Below, piece by piece: positions 35,318 through 46,568 of a stretch of DNA of 64,000 nucleotides. The DNA is taken from NCBI RefSeq assembly GCF_020360975.1, contig NW_025408669.1:1922001-1986000 (forward strand), in the 5' to 3' direction. The translations under genes and the position numbers were made by a program. The number at the start of each line of letters is the position of its first letter. The stretch's first letter is position 1. A model generated the notes under the pieces. That model was not told where the DNA came from and made no database searches. It was given only the letters and a program-made list of their open reading frames with translations. The stretch is from Hirsutella rhossiliensis. Taxonomy: Eukaryota > Ascomycota > Sordariomycetes > Hypocreales > Ophiocordycipitaceae.

Positions 35318-38300
35318 CTAGTGGCGTGGGCAGATCCTCCGAAGAAGGAGCTCGCTTTCGCCAGCCTGACGAATTTGTCAAAGTCCTTGCCGATTGCGCG
35401 GTTGATGGCTGCAGCCGGCCAAGGTGCAAGCCGCATACGATGCCGTGGCGCAACCTTTCTGCAGTAAAAGATGTGTGCTGGCTCTTTTCGTCTTCCGCAC
35501 GAGCACGTCAGTCGCGCATTGTCGTGACCAAACCTTTCGTGGTAGTCAGCAAAATCCCCATGGTGGGTTCTTGCTGCAAGCAAGTTACGAAGCAGGGGCC
35601 GAGAGAGCGCCAATTCTGACGGGCAGCTGGTTGTGGCTTTAAGCCTCAGGTCTCTGTATCGCTCCGGCGCAGAGGCTTCCCACCAGGCCTTGAAAGCCTC
35701 TTCCGGCTGCTGTCGGGCAATCTTTCGCAGGTGCGCTAGCGTCGGGACGTTATCAGCGGGTTCTGGCAGTGCTGCTCCGCCTTTGCCAGAGCATCAGCCT
35801 CCTCGTTGCCTGGGATGTCAGCATGGCCGGGGATCCAATGGACCTCCACAGCTCCGTATTTTCGCGCCAAAGATTGAAACTCAAGGAAGACCTCTTGCGA
35901 GGAGTCGCTCGGCGTGCCCCGTAAGCATGTTGCGGTCGCGAGGTTGTCGAGGCAGACAAAGATGCGGTCAGTTTCTGGAAGGCTCACCGCAGCCTTCAAC
36001 CCCTCCAACGCACCTTTCGCCTCAGCGTCGAAAATCTCGGCGGGCCCGAGACGGCCCTTGTCGCGCAAGACGGTGGATCCGTCCCGATGAACAACATAGC
36101 CATATCCGGCGTGGCCTTCGGTAGAACGGGACCCGTCGGAATAGACGACCAGAGTTCGGGGCGATAGTGCCTGGAGCCAATCGCGAAATTTCTTCGCCGT
36201 CTCATTTTTCGATGCACTCTGCAGAGGCGCAGTCTGCTCTTCGACAAATCCGCGCTGCAGCAAGGCAGGCCTTGGGCAGCTTGGTAGCAATTCGTCGGAG
36301 CGCCGCAGCCTAGTCCGGAAGGGTTTTGGCTGCTTTTGGTACTTCAGCTTGATCATTTCATTCAGTATAGGGGCTTTTGGCCTCGACGTGCGCTTCACGA
36401 GCGGATGAGCTTCGTCCAGGGATTTGAGACGCGCAGCAAATGCAGTCCGGCGCGCCTCGAGCAGCAGAGGGACCGGCGGTATCCCTGCCTCCCGGTGCAG
36501 AACATTCGTTGGTGTAGTTCTCCACACTGGCAGGATAGCCCGAAGAGATGTGTAGAGTGCCTTGCTCATCTTCTTTACGAGGTGTCCGATCCTGGACGGT
36601 CCTTCCTTGCCCGGCTTGGTCCAGCGCGGGCGCGTAGAACCAGGATACCAGACCTCCGCCGCGTAGAGCAGCACTGGAATGACGCAAGCGCAGACCGCTC
36701 GTCGCACAGCGCTCGGTAGAGGACCATGCCTGGTGTTTGTCAGTCTCCTGAGATGGAAGGCGACTGCTTGCGCTTTGGCCGTCCATTTCTCGACATGAGT
36801 CTTGAAAGACAGAGTGCTGTCGAGCCAGACGCCGAGCCAACGCATCGCCCGGCCCGGCCGTTTCTCAAATTCGCCATGGAGCACTGGCGGCGCCGTCTTG
36901 GGCGTCGTTCGAGAGAAGTGCATCACTTCTGTCTTCTCAGGGTCGAAGGAGATCCCGTTGGCGGCGCCCCACGATACAAGCTCACGCACATGATGAGATG
37001 CTTCGGCGGACGTCTCATCCAGGCTATCGCCGACGCAAAGGATGGCAGTGTCGTCCGCATAGCCGAAACGCCCTTTTGAGCTGCCCAAGCGGTAGATTGG
37101 TTCCGTATACAGTAGGAAGAGGATCGGCGAGACTGGCGATCCCTGTGGCAGCCCGCACTGGAGAGCGATGAATTCGTTGCGATATCTTGATAGCGGATGC
37201 GTGCCGACCTGTCTTGCATAAACGAGCCGACCCATCGCGCGAGGTTCGGTGGCCACCCTTGCTCCCGTAGGCGAAGGATCAATCTGTTGCGGAGGACTGT
37301 GTCGAAGGCGCCCTGAATGTCCAAAGTCACCAATGTTGCAACCTGCTTGCAGGCAAATGCCTCCTCGATGTCATGAATCAAGGCAGCAACGAGATCCACG
37401 GCCGATCTCTTCGGGAGCGCGCCGGCTTGTTGTGGGTGTAGTACGCCGAAATGGACCGAGGCCCACGCTAGACGCCGTGCGATGAGCCGCTCGAGGCCCT
37501 TGCCGAGACAGGACAAAGGAGATGGGGCGCCAAGCGCGGGGTGTAGAGAGATCCCTGCGCCCCGGCTTGGCAATCATGACCACTTCTGCTTCTCGGAAGG
37601 GCTTCGGATGGTGGCCAATCCTGAGGCAGCCTTGATATAGCTGGTGGACGAGACTTCCGATCGCATGCCAGACAGCGCGGAGCATCCGCACCGTAATATT
37701 GTCGGGACCAGGGACGTATTCCCGGTGCGTAGCGTGGCGTCGCGGGTCTCCTCCGGAGAGACTCGGTCGGTGAAGGGTATCGTCCTATCTGTGTTCACGG
37801 AGATCCACGGATCTGGGATGTCGTCGTTCGCCGTGCGCCGTTCCAGAGTGGCTTGTCGCAAGGCGGTGGCCTTTTCCAGCTGCGTCTCATACACTCGGTC
37901 GTCAATTTGCAGGAGGAGCTTGAAACGGACCTGGAGACTTCAGCCAGCGGACCGCCCTGAAGACGGAGGCGCTATCGGTGAAGCTGTCAATCAAGTTACG
38001 CCAGTAAAGGCGCTTGGCCCGGCGCACCACGCTATGGAGCTCCCTCTTGGCTAGCTGTACTTCTCGGTCGAAGCCGAGAGTGAACTCTCCTCCACGCGCG
38101 GTAATTGGCCGCCGCCTTTGCGCATTCTTCAGTCCACCACCGCGCACCATGCGTAGTCTTACGGGCAGGTCGGCCGGCAGCTCTGGCTGCACAACCAAGA
38201 AGGTTCACGAGCGCCGACGCAAAGCTGTCGAGCTCGGAAGGAGATGCCGTGGTGATCGGGATGAAGGCGGCACCGGCCTCCACTAATTCAATGAATCGCT

Positions 38301-39036
38301 TCAATTCCTCGTCGGAGTTGAGATGGATCTTTCCTATTGGAAGGGGTGCCAGAACTTGTCCTGGCAGCGTGATACTAAGGGTAAAATGATCGGAGCCGGT
38401 TGCTAGATGATCCTCGACAACAGCGTCGGCCAGAGGTATGTTGCAGAAGGCGAGATCAACCGTATTGCCGTGTGCGTTGGTCGGGACATCGACAGGATTC
38501 AGTAAGCCGAGTCGATTGTCCATTGCCCAAAACGCTATTTCTTCGCCGCGGTCCTCTCGTCGACCGGCCTGCCAGCTGGGATGTTTGGCATTGAAATCAC
38601 CAGCAACAAGACACTTGTCCGGTACGGTCCACTGAAGCAAGATTTCAAGGGCTCCGTCGTGGTACGGCTGCCGATAGAAGTTGACGACTGTTATGCCGTT
38701 GACGGTGAGCCAAAGGATGTCACGAGTCGCCGCAGGTCTCTTTTGATCAGCGACGAGACCTGCGGAACGCCGGACGTATGTCATGACTCTCGGGCGAGTG
38801 TCGCGGCCGTCCCAGTCGTTGACGGGTGAGAAGGTGTCGTAGGCCTGATGCGTCTTAGTGAGGCATCGGCCATCTTTCAGTCCTGTCCATGGCTCCTGCA
38901 ACAAAATAATGTCGTATTGTTCCGAGTCGGCCAACGCAAGGGCACAATCGTGTGCCGGCGGAATCTTGCCTACGTTGGCTTGGAAGATTCGCAAGATCCT
39001 CCTATCGCTTCGATTGCGTGGAAAACAGCGAGGCAT
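35318..39036 (-). pseudogene. LINE ORF2: endonuclease, reverse transcriptase, RNase H, frameshifted
   Basis: Translation begins at the ATG at 39036, overlapping the ORF1 stop. Domains by minus-strand position: APE endonuclease about 39010-38330 (QANVGKIPP, LLQEPW, AGDFNAKHPSW, SDHFTL); reverse transcriptase about 37660-36950 (LVTLDIQGAFDTV, GLPQGSPVSPILF, the catalytic FGYADD); RNase H about 36170-35770 (YSDGS, AEAKGALEGL, IPGHADIPGNEEAD); and a C-terminal motif about 35560-35440 (HHGDFADYHERF, CSCGRRKEPAHIFYC). Single-base frame changes are needed near 38095, 37915, 37720, 37515, 37170, 35755 and 35338. The probable ancestral stop is at 35318-35320, after ICPRH. Catalytic residues are present, but no single frame encodes the protein. 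Confidence 0.85.
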
Positions 39037-40673
39037 TAGGGTAGCGTCACAGGACTAGTGCGTCGTTTCTTCGATGGGACGACAGGGAGGAACTGGTCGC
39101 CGTCCCTTACATGCGGCGGCGTTGTGGCCACAACGATGCATGGGGTTGACGGCGCGGCTGGCTCGTAAATGGCGCCCATGTCGGAGCTTCCATCTCCTCC
39201 AGCTGCCCGCGGCGCCGTTGACTCCAAGGAAAGTATCTGCGGCCTGCCAGGGCTCTGATCAGACTGGTCGGACACTCTGGCCTTTGGAGTCTGCCGCTTC
39301 TGCTGCGCAGAGAGCTGAACTCCCATCTGCCGTACCAGGCTCTTCTCCTCCTTCGTCAGGCGCCGGACCATGCCGTGAACGCGCTTGGGGCGGGCAGGGC
39401 ATTTGGGGTCATCCGCGCAATGGGGTCCAAGGCAGTTTGCACACTGCTCGAGGGCGGTGCATTCTTGGCTACGATGGCCGGTTTTGCCACAACGCCTGCA
39501 GCGCGCCGTTCGATCGCAGCTGTGTCGAGCGTGGAAATCCCAGCACTTGTCACATTGGCTAGGAATGCTGGGCTTGTCGATATAGCGGGCGAACCGGCTG
39601 GCGCCGAACAGTCGCCAGGGTCTCTGCGTGGGTTCCAGGAAGGATACAATAAGGGTCTTGGTAGGCATATCGCCCGAGTCGTGTCGCGAGGTCCGTATGC
39701 TGATGGGCTTCAGTCCGGTTTGGCAGGCAATTTCTTCTTTGACCGCCTCATCGAAGTTGATCTCAACGCCGCGTAGGTCCGTGAGCCTACGAGGACAATC
39801 GGCTACGGCATACGAATGCCATTTCTGGCTAATCTCTACGGCCGTCGCGTCCAGATCTACGGCCCAATCCGCCTGTCGCTGCACGAGTAGTTCGCGCGTG
39901 GCCACATCCGATGCCAGGATGGCCCAACCCGTGTTTACCGGGAAGGCTGCCGGGATGCGGCGTAGGTCGATGCCGACTCTAGCGGCGATGTGGGCCCGGA
40001 TAGCGTATCTTTCATGGTTTCGGGCCGGAGCATCGGCGTCAAGTCGGACAAAGACACGCAGGTCTTCCTTGGTGGGACCACGGGCGGTCGTCCTTGGAGA
40101 CGAGTGGTGGTTTGCTGTTTTCGCTGTGGTGGGGCGGAGGCCGTAATGGCCAGCTGTCCTTGTGTCGTTTTGCCGGATGCGAGAACGCTGCTGTACGTAG
40201 GTTTCGGTGGTTCCTCAAGGTCGGCGAGCGATTGAGTCCAGAGGTTCAGAAACTTGGTGGCAACTTGCTTTGCGATGCTATTGTGGGAGCCGGACGTGAA
40301 TTGTTTGGCTGTCTGTTCGAATGATTCGCTAAAGGCCCGAAAGACTGCCAGCTTGGCATCATGGGCTGCCGTTTGGTCGCGAGCGATCTTTGTAGCCGCT
40401 TCGATGATGGAGACAGGTGCATTTTCCGTGGACCCGGTCGAACCAGGGCCATTCGGGATTATTTCCGGCTGCGTTCCTTCCGCGACGGCAGCGTTGGGCG
40501 TGTCGCTGGGAGACGTCGGTCGAGGGAGCTGCTGAGCCGCCAGGGTTGAGACATTTGGGCGAGCCTCCGCCGGAGAGGACAGTAGGTGCTGAGATGCACG
40601 GGCTGCTAGATCAGGTGGCGATTGTATGTCGACAGCACAGGGAGCGGCGCGCGAACCTGAGGCTGGTGCCATG
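39036..40673 (-). pseudogene. LINE ORF1: gag-like protein with CCHC knuckles, one frameshift
   Basis: The first Met (40673) lies 127 bp inside the element and begins MAPASGSRAAP. The N-terminal part is Pro/Ser/Ala-rich with a helical segment (DAKLAVFRAFSESFEQTAKQ), and the middle carries NTGWAILASD. Near 39430-39560 lie clustered zinc-knuckle cysteines and histidines (CDKCWDFHARHSC, CRRCGKTGHRSQEC, CANCLGPHCADDPKC). ORF1 proteins of this clade bind element RNA. A single-base shift near 40085 separates the N-terminal half from the frame that carries the knuckles and ends at 39036-39038 (TAA). Confidence 0.82.
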
Positions 40674-40800
40674 GCCGCTGCCGGCGCTTTGCGCGGCGCT
40701 GTTGCGGAATTTTCAAGAGCACTGTTAAGCGAAAAGCTGTATGGATAGGCTACTTCCTTAACACTTGCGTGCCAAGAAAGTAAAAATGCAGGGAAGGGTG

Positions 40801-40815
40801 GACTGACCTGCGAGT
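40801..40815. repeat. right target-site duplication of the LINE
   Basis: gactgacctgcgagt, identical to the copy at 34935-34949. The flanking bases outside the two copies differ, as expected for a target-site duplication. Confidence 0.9.
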
Positions 40816-41644
40816 CGGGCGGAGAGTCGTGGTACAGGGTAGGTTCATTTGATGACGGGATCCATCTTGTACAGGATGGCATCTGATCGGGCACGGGGGA
40901 AGAAGAAGAAAGGCCGCATCGACGTGGCTGCGGCCTTTTAGTATCTCTCATGTACACATATAAGCTCCCTGTAAGGCTGGCTGTTGAATAAGAAGAAGAA
41001 CAAGGAGAACAAGAAGAAACAGAAGAAAGAAGGACCAGGGCAGTGTCCATCATGGAGGAGCGGGAACAAAAGTGGCTGGTGAGATTTTGCCGACGCGCGC
41101 TGCAGAACCCACAGCCACTTGCTTACACTCGGTCCGCAGACTGGGGAAAAGGGGTGGTCAGGCCGCCGGTGGCTGAGGACACCATCAGCGGCGGTGCACA
41201 AGCCACACGGTGCCTGGATCAGGGTTCGTGGGGTAACCGGCATGACGCCATGTGCTGATGACTGCGGTGGCACTGTAGGGCACGGCAGCCCCGGGGGGGC
41301 ATTGCAATTGCCGACATGTTTTGGCCATGCTTCACGTTTCCAAACCTTGACGGCTCTCGAAGCCTTCTCAATGCCGTGACATCGCGCATGACGCATCCCG
41401 AAGGGAGCTTCTCAAACCTAGCGGGAAGGGAGTGGAGGACAAAAGAGAGGCCTCGAGGGACAAGATGAAACGCCGCCGTCCCATGCATGCCCACCCACCA
41501 CCACGACCTGGCACGTGTGGCCCCACCTGGGCAATGCTCCGAGAGACAGAGCGCGCTTGTAGCGAAACGGCCGCTGATTCGACGCATGGGAAAAGCCATC
41601 ATGGTCTTCTTGGCTTCGGCCTAGCGTTGGCCGAGGGAACGGGC

Positions 41645-41646
41645 GT

Positions 41647-41689
<43 letters not shown>

Positions 41690-41708
41690 TTTGTGTGTGT
41701 GTGTGTTT
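41645..41708. repeat. GT dinucleotide microsatellite
   Basis: About 64 bp of nearly uninterrupted GT with a few TTT interruptions. Translated CVCV or HTHT proteins from it are artefacts. Confidence 0.95.
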
Positions 41709-42157
41709 CGACCGACGAGCTGCTGGATGACGCTCGTCGTTTCGGGGGGAGAATCAAAACAGCCAGAGAGTCGCAGGAAAGGAAGCGGCTTGGGACGAAT
41801 CCGCGACAGCCACCGTCCGGGTCTCGCACTTCCCGCGGCCCCCCCGACACCGGGCTTCTCGAGACTCGGGGGCAGCCGCTCCCAACCCCCCAATGAGACT
41901 GCGCTGGGTTGGCAGAGAGAGAGAGGCGCGGTTGCGTGTTGGAGAATCAGGACGATCGGCGCCGACAGACGTGCCCGTCCATGTAGGAAAAACACACTTG
42001 CCTCGCGTGCATCGCATCGCATCGCATCACACACACACACATACAGACGCTAAAGGGCGGTGTCGGCGCCAGGTGAAAGAGGCGAGAGACCACGGCGGTT
42101 GGGCAAATCAAGGGAGGCCAATCGACACCGGACGCTCGTCGGGCTTGGAGACTGGTG

Positions 42158-42182
42158 GTGATGGATGGATGGATGGATGGAT
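42158..42182. repeat. ATGG tetranucleotide microsatellite
   Basis: Five to six tandem ATGG units. Confidence 0.9.
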
Positions 42183-45100
42183 TACCAGTCATACAGAATA
42201 GTGCCGAGAGGAGGCAACGTAACGACGCACTGTGGCAGCTGCCAAAAGATACAATATACCTTTGTCCGACCATCCATCCATCCGAAAAGGGAGCGCACCT
42301 TTGGTCAACTACACACTACCTAATTAAAGCTCCCCCTCCTCCACTATACGAAAACTAGGTAATAAACCGCCTGCCTACGACCGGGCACCGCCCATGGCAG
42401 ATGTAGCCAACGCCGCAAGGGAGCCGCAGGAGGAGGACGAGGAGGACGAGGCGGGCAGCACACCTCATCTCCCCCCCCCCTCGTCGTGGTGAGTCCACGG
42501 GCGTCAGCAAACATGTACACGAGCTGCGAGGGGCGGAGCAGCAACTCTCTCTCCCTCCCCCCTCATCCGTCTTGCTGCCCATCGGCCACGGAAGACAAAA
42601 ACAAAACAAAAGGAAGAAGAACCGGCCTGGCAGGACGAGGCAAAGAGTGGCATTCGTAGGCTTCCTTGCCTCTTTTTGGCGAACACGAACCCGCTGGGGA
42701 CAAAACACAAAGAGCGCGCCGCGTGGTGTGGTGTGGACGGCCCAACCGCCCCGCGGCTTGTCAGCTGGAGAATCGAGACTGCTGGCTTCTCTTCGTCTCT
42801 CTCTCTTCTCGTTCTATCTTTGTATCTCTCCCTCCATCCCTCCCCTCCCCCCCCTCTCTGTGTTGGTGTGTCTCTCTATCTGTGTGTCTCTGTGTGTGTG
42901 TGTGTTTATTCGGCCTAGGCATTTGCTCGTGTGTGGTGGCGTGTGCCTGCTCGTATAATACTGAACGGATTAGTCCATGCAAGAGAGCGCCGCCTGCGCC
43001 CGTATACACACACGTCTAAGCAATCCATAGCCTGCACGAACATGTGTGTGTACAGTACAGTTTTATATATAGATGTCGAGGAATGTGGGTGTGTAGGCCT
43101 GACGAGATGTCTGTCAGTCTGCATGCATGTACACCACAGTGCACGGTACTCCGTAGACGCGGTGGCTGCGGAGGCTCGAGCCGGGCGAGCCTGCAGCGTT
43201 GCGTCCGAAGCAGCGTCACGGCTGCGAGATCCGCACGCAATGGCATTCGCCAGTCCATCATGCCATGCCCCTCATCGGCCGTGGCTGCGCGAGAGAGAAG
43301 AGAGGCTTCTCGGGTCATCACCAGGGGCTAATGTGGAAATCACATCCTCTCGACTACCGAGAGCCCATTCCATAATTTGTCGCCTGCCCTTTCATGTTGG
43401 CCAAGGGCTTTCTGTTGAAACAAGCGAGTCTCTTGGCGACTCGTCGACTTGTCTCCAACGACTTGCAGGGAGCAGCATGGGGTTTGCAAAGCCATCGCCC
43501 ACCCCTTGGTCAACTCATCTACGGAGAAAGCAGGGGGGTTCGGCGCCCATGGGGGTTTCTAGGTTTGTTTATTTTTTCCCCAACGGTCAAGAAGCGCTGT
43601 CGAGCCGCTTGTGCGACATGTCAAATGCTCGAGGACCTTGCAACAGGTGAGAGTGGTGAATAAGACGGCACAGAGGGAAGGGAGAAGGGGGGGGGGCCTG
43701 GTCGGCCAGGGCAAGGAAAGGGTCTTGGGTCCCTGGCGGCGGCGGCGGGGACCCGGGAAATGATGGGCGACAGCGTCCTCTCCCTTGTTCCTCTGCGAAG
43801 CCTCGACTGCGAGCACACATGGGCCCTTCTTCCAGGGGCAGATTCCCTTTCTGCTTCCTTCGTGCTCCTTTTGCGTCCCTGTGCGGCGAACCTCGGTTGA
43901 GCTCGCTCGAGCACCCGGGTGTTCCCCTGCGAGCGCCCATGACGTGCCGCTGTCGAGCCAGGAGCCGATGAGCGCCGGGAGAGCGTGCGCATGGGTTCCG
44001 GACGAGCACGAGGACGGCATCAGGAGTAGGTTCGGGGGCGAACCTTGAAAGAGGCCGAGAGCAGCAGCCAGTCGAGAACTTGCTCCGTGGTGGGAGCTGG
44101 CCAGCCTCTTCCTTTTTTTGGAGTTGTTCAGTCCAAATACAAGACCGGGTACCAGGCCCGCCACTAGCCCAGATGCCGGGATACATCGCATAGAGTGGTC
44201 GGCCTTGCGCTTTGGGATGTATCCGGCTACATACCGCCACAGGCCTGCTAGGTATTGCAGATGTGTCTACGACAAGCCCGGCTTGTCAGACGGGGGAGGG
44301 GGGGAGGGAACCTGGGGCAGGCGGCATTGGAGCAGCAGGTTCGAGGCCTGCCTGCCGACTCATTCGCAGCTGTAGATACGTTTACCAAGAAGGTGCATAC
44401 GACTGCACTCGGGAAGAAGAGGGGAGAAGAGGGGAGAAGATGACGGCGATGCCCAGTCGATGATGCCAACCGCCCACCATCGGCATCATCAATCATTCGG
44501 CAGCAGTGATTTGAGATATTACGGGCTAATGGAAGCAACAGGACATGAAACAGGGCGACATTCAGATGCCCATTGCAGGCATTCGTTAATCGTCTGCCGA
44601 TGCACGAGGAGGACCTTCACACGCTGGACGTGCAGCAGCGACGGCCTCGAGCGTTTTCGAAACGTTGCGGGCCCCGCCCTGCGCAAAAGCCTCTTTTTTT
44701 GGGCTTGCTTGGCTGGGCTTGGCTGGCGGTCGCGAAACGGCGCCGCAACTACGGATACGGAGTCAAGAGCTGTAAAGAGCCGGGTGTGTGACGAAAGGGC
44801 ACAGAAGGGCACAGAAGGGCACAGGCACAGGCGGGAGAGGCATAGAGGGAACAGCCGGGGTGGTGGAGGGAAGAATGGGCTCCACTCTTGGCCCACGACC
44901 CCCTGTTCCATGGTTAGAGCTTCCCACCACCCCCTGGGCCCTGGGCCCTGGGGTCTGTGCCCAGTGCGCAGAGGGCCTCGATTGACACGGCCCGCCCCCC
45001 ACCCCCCCGGCAAGCAAGAGCTGCATAGTAGCACTTGGTATGGACAAGGTGGGACATGCCAGCCGCTTCGTCTGCTTTCTCACCTACCGCCTCCCCGACC

Positions 45101-45434
45101 TTTGCCTGACTTGCATATGTATATACCTCCTCCCCCGTTGGAACATTCCTCTGCCCTTTTCCACTCTCCCTTTGGCTCTTGGCCTCGCTCATCGAATTCC
45201 TTCCCTCGTTTACAGCAGCGCGCTAGACCCAAGACTTACACGCCAGTCCTCGACGCCCAACCACACCAGTCTCGCCGAGTTCCGCCATCGCGCCAACCCT
45301 TGGGGCGGCTCGGGATTGTCTCACGGCCTCCTTGATGCGAGCGAGCCAGCCGGCCCAGGCACCCAAAGCTCCCGACGCACTGCCGCTTGCCGTACAAAGG
45401 AAGACCACGTCCCCTCCCCAATCCCTCTCTCGTC

Positions 45435-46568
45435 ATGTCGCTGGTGGAACAGCCGAGAGGGCGCGCCGATTCCATTCCAGACGCCTTAGCGGAGACTTAT
45501 AGAGTCTCTCCCTCCTCTCCCGCACCTCGCCAAGACGTCGACCGCGACTGCTCTCCCGATTGCCTCGTCGAGAACCCTACCTCCACCGCCACCCTTGAGC
45601 CATTCTCCCGAAACCAGTCCCACGACGACGACATGCTGTCCGTCCCGCACATCGACGCCCGCGGCGACCTGCCAGCGCCTGCCCTGCCCGCCAAGAGCGC
45701 CCTGCGAACCTCGAGGCTGCTGGCCTCGCTCGCCCAGAAGACGGCCACGGAGGACCGTCCGATTCTGCCCCATGCCGCCCCTCACCAGGTCTACCTCTCG
45801 TCGGAAGAGGATGCCTCGTCCTCGGCCGACGACCTGTCCGACCTGGATGAGCTCGATTGGGAGGCTGGCGAGTCACACAAGTCGGCCTCGACGTCCCGCT
45901 CCAGCCGCGAGGACACGGCCCGCGTCGTCACCGTCGTCTTTCACGGCAGACCCTCCATTGTCGAGTTGCCCCCCCGAGCATCATACGGCGGCTCGACCGA
46001 CGGCGGGCGGCCCGCCACGGGCATCATTCGCACCGCCACGGAACCGACATTGACCCGCACTCGATCCACCTCATCCTCGTCGTCCATGGCCATGCACAAC
46101 CCTCCGCGGTCAAGCAGCATGACGCCCAGCGGCTTCCAGATGAAACGCCGGCAATTCCTCACCATCGACCCCTTTGCGACCAAGCTGCCGGAGTTCGACG
46201 AGCAGGACCCCGCAAAAACGCCCAAGACGCCCTCGGGAATGCTCAAGAAGACGTTGAGCTTGGTCAAGAAGCGAAGCAGACCCACGCTGAACCCGGCCGC
46301 CTGCCGGTCGCGCGAGAGTCTCGCGGTTCAGACGCCGCCCATGGAGCAGGTGGGAGAGGAGCCGGAGCCGGAGACGCCCCGCGAGCTCGCGCCCGTGAAC
46401 CGGGGGCCCGTGACGTACCAGGGAATCATGCGAAGCGCCAGGAGGAGCGCCGAGACGAGCACAGCTACGGCAGGCAAGACAGACTTGGTGTCGCCCACGA
46501 CCACATCGAGCCGGAGCCGGTTCCGAAGCGGGTTATCCATCAGCCGGCCCCGCAGCGTCAGGGCATAG
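45435..46568 (+). CDS. fungal-specific Ser/Arg-rich protein, unknown function
   Basis: A single exon of 377 residues starts MSLVEQPRGRADSIP. A Met 48 bp upstream is in frame but would add a Pro/Arg leader. The frame is long, high in GC3 and clearly longer than its shadows. Features: a conserved-looking block SALRTSRLLASLAQKTA, the acidic low-complexity stretch LSSEEDASSSADDLSDLDEL, a Ser/Thr run, a KRRQFLTIDPFATKLPEFDE motif, a basic segment LKKTLSLVKKRSR, and an Arg/Ser-rich C-terminus. There is no transmembrane helix or signal peptide. Multiple SP/TP and RRxS sites suggest phosphorylation. No domain was recognised. It looks like a disordered regulatory or adaptor protein, but that is inference. 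Confidence 0.75.
   Translation: MSLVEQPRGRADSIPDALAETYRVSPSSPAPRQDVDRDCSPDCLVENPTSTATLEPFSRNQSHDDDMLSVPHIDARGDLPAPALPAKSALRTSRLLASLAQKTATEDRPILPHAAPHQVYLSSEEDASSSADDLSDLDELDWEAGESHKSASTSRSSREDTARVVTVVFHGRPSIVELPPRASYGGSTDGGRPATGIIRTATEPTLTRTRSTSSSSSMAMHNPPRSSSMTPSGFQMKRRQFLTIDPFATKLPEFDEQDPAKTPKTPSGMLKKTLSLVKKRSRPTLNPAACRSRESLAVQTPPMEQVGEEPEPETPRELAPVNRGPVTYQGIMRSARRSAETSTATAGKTDLVSPTTTSSRSRFRSGLSISRPRSVRA

Larger units (their letters stand above)
34949..40800 (-). mobile_element. Tad1-like non-LTR retrotransposon (LINE), apparently full length
   Basis: The 5.85-kb element is bounded by a 14-15 bp direct repeat (34935-34949 and 40801-40815). Read on the minus strand, it starts at 40800 with a short 5' UTR of about 127 bp. 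ORF1 has CCHC zinc knuckles. ORF2 has an APE-type endonuclease, a reverse transcriptase, RNase H and a C-terminal zinc-binding stretch. The 3' end is five CTAAA repeats. ORF1 stop and ORF2 start overlap as TAATG. Domain order and RNase H place it in the fungal Tad1 clade. GC content is close to that of the host, so RIP-type decay is not obvious, but about eight single-base frameshifts break the ORFs. The insertion is intergenic. Confidence 0.93.
40816..45434. other. gene-poor region with microsatellites
   Basis: 4.6 kb between the LINE and the next gene. All reading frames are short, low in complexity and overlapping on both strands. The region holds a long GT repeat, GGAT repeats, CA repeats and poly-pyrimidine tracts. 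The final 400 bp are pyrimidine-rich and probably form the promoter and leader of the next gene. A non-coding RNA cannot be ruled out. Confidence 0.6.

Noticed and set aside
36336..40728. Plus-strand frames across the LINE
   Set aside because: All are antisense to gag, endonuclease, RT and RNase H motifs read on the minus strand.
41599..42040. Reading frames of His-Thr and Cys-Val repeats
   Set aside because: Translations of the GT/CA microsatellite; no coding signal on either side.
43559..44240. Two overlapping frames of over 200 codons on the minus strand
   Set aside because: Cys/Arg/Pro-rich translations in different frames with no domain; both strands equally open in GC-rich DNA.
44325..44362. 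GCAGGTTCGAGGCCTGC, a tRNA T-arm-like hairpin
   Set aside because: The stem and 7-nt loop fit, but no acceptor, D or anticodon arms can be formed around it.
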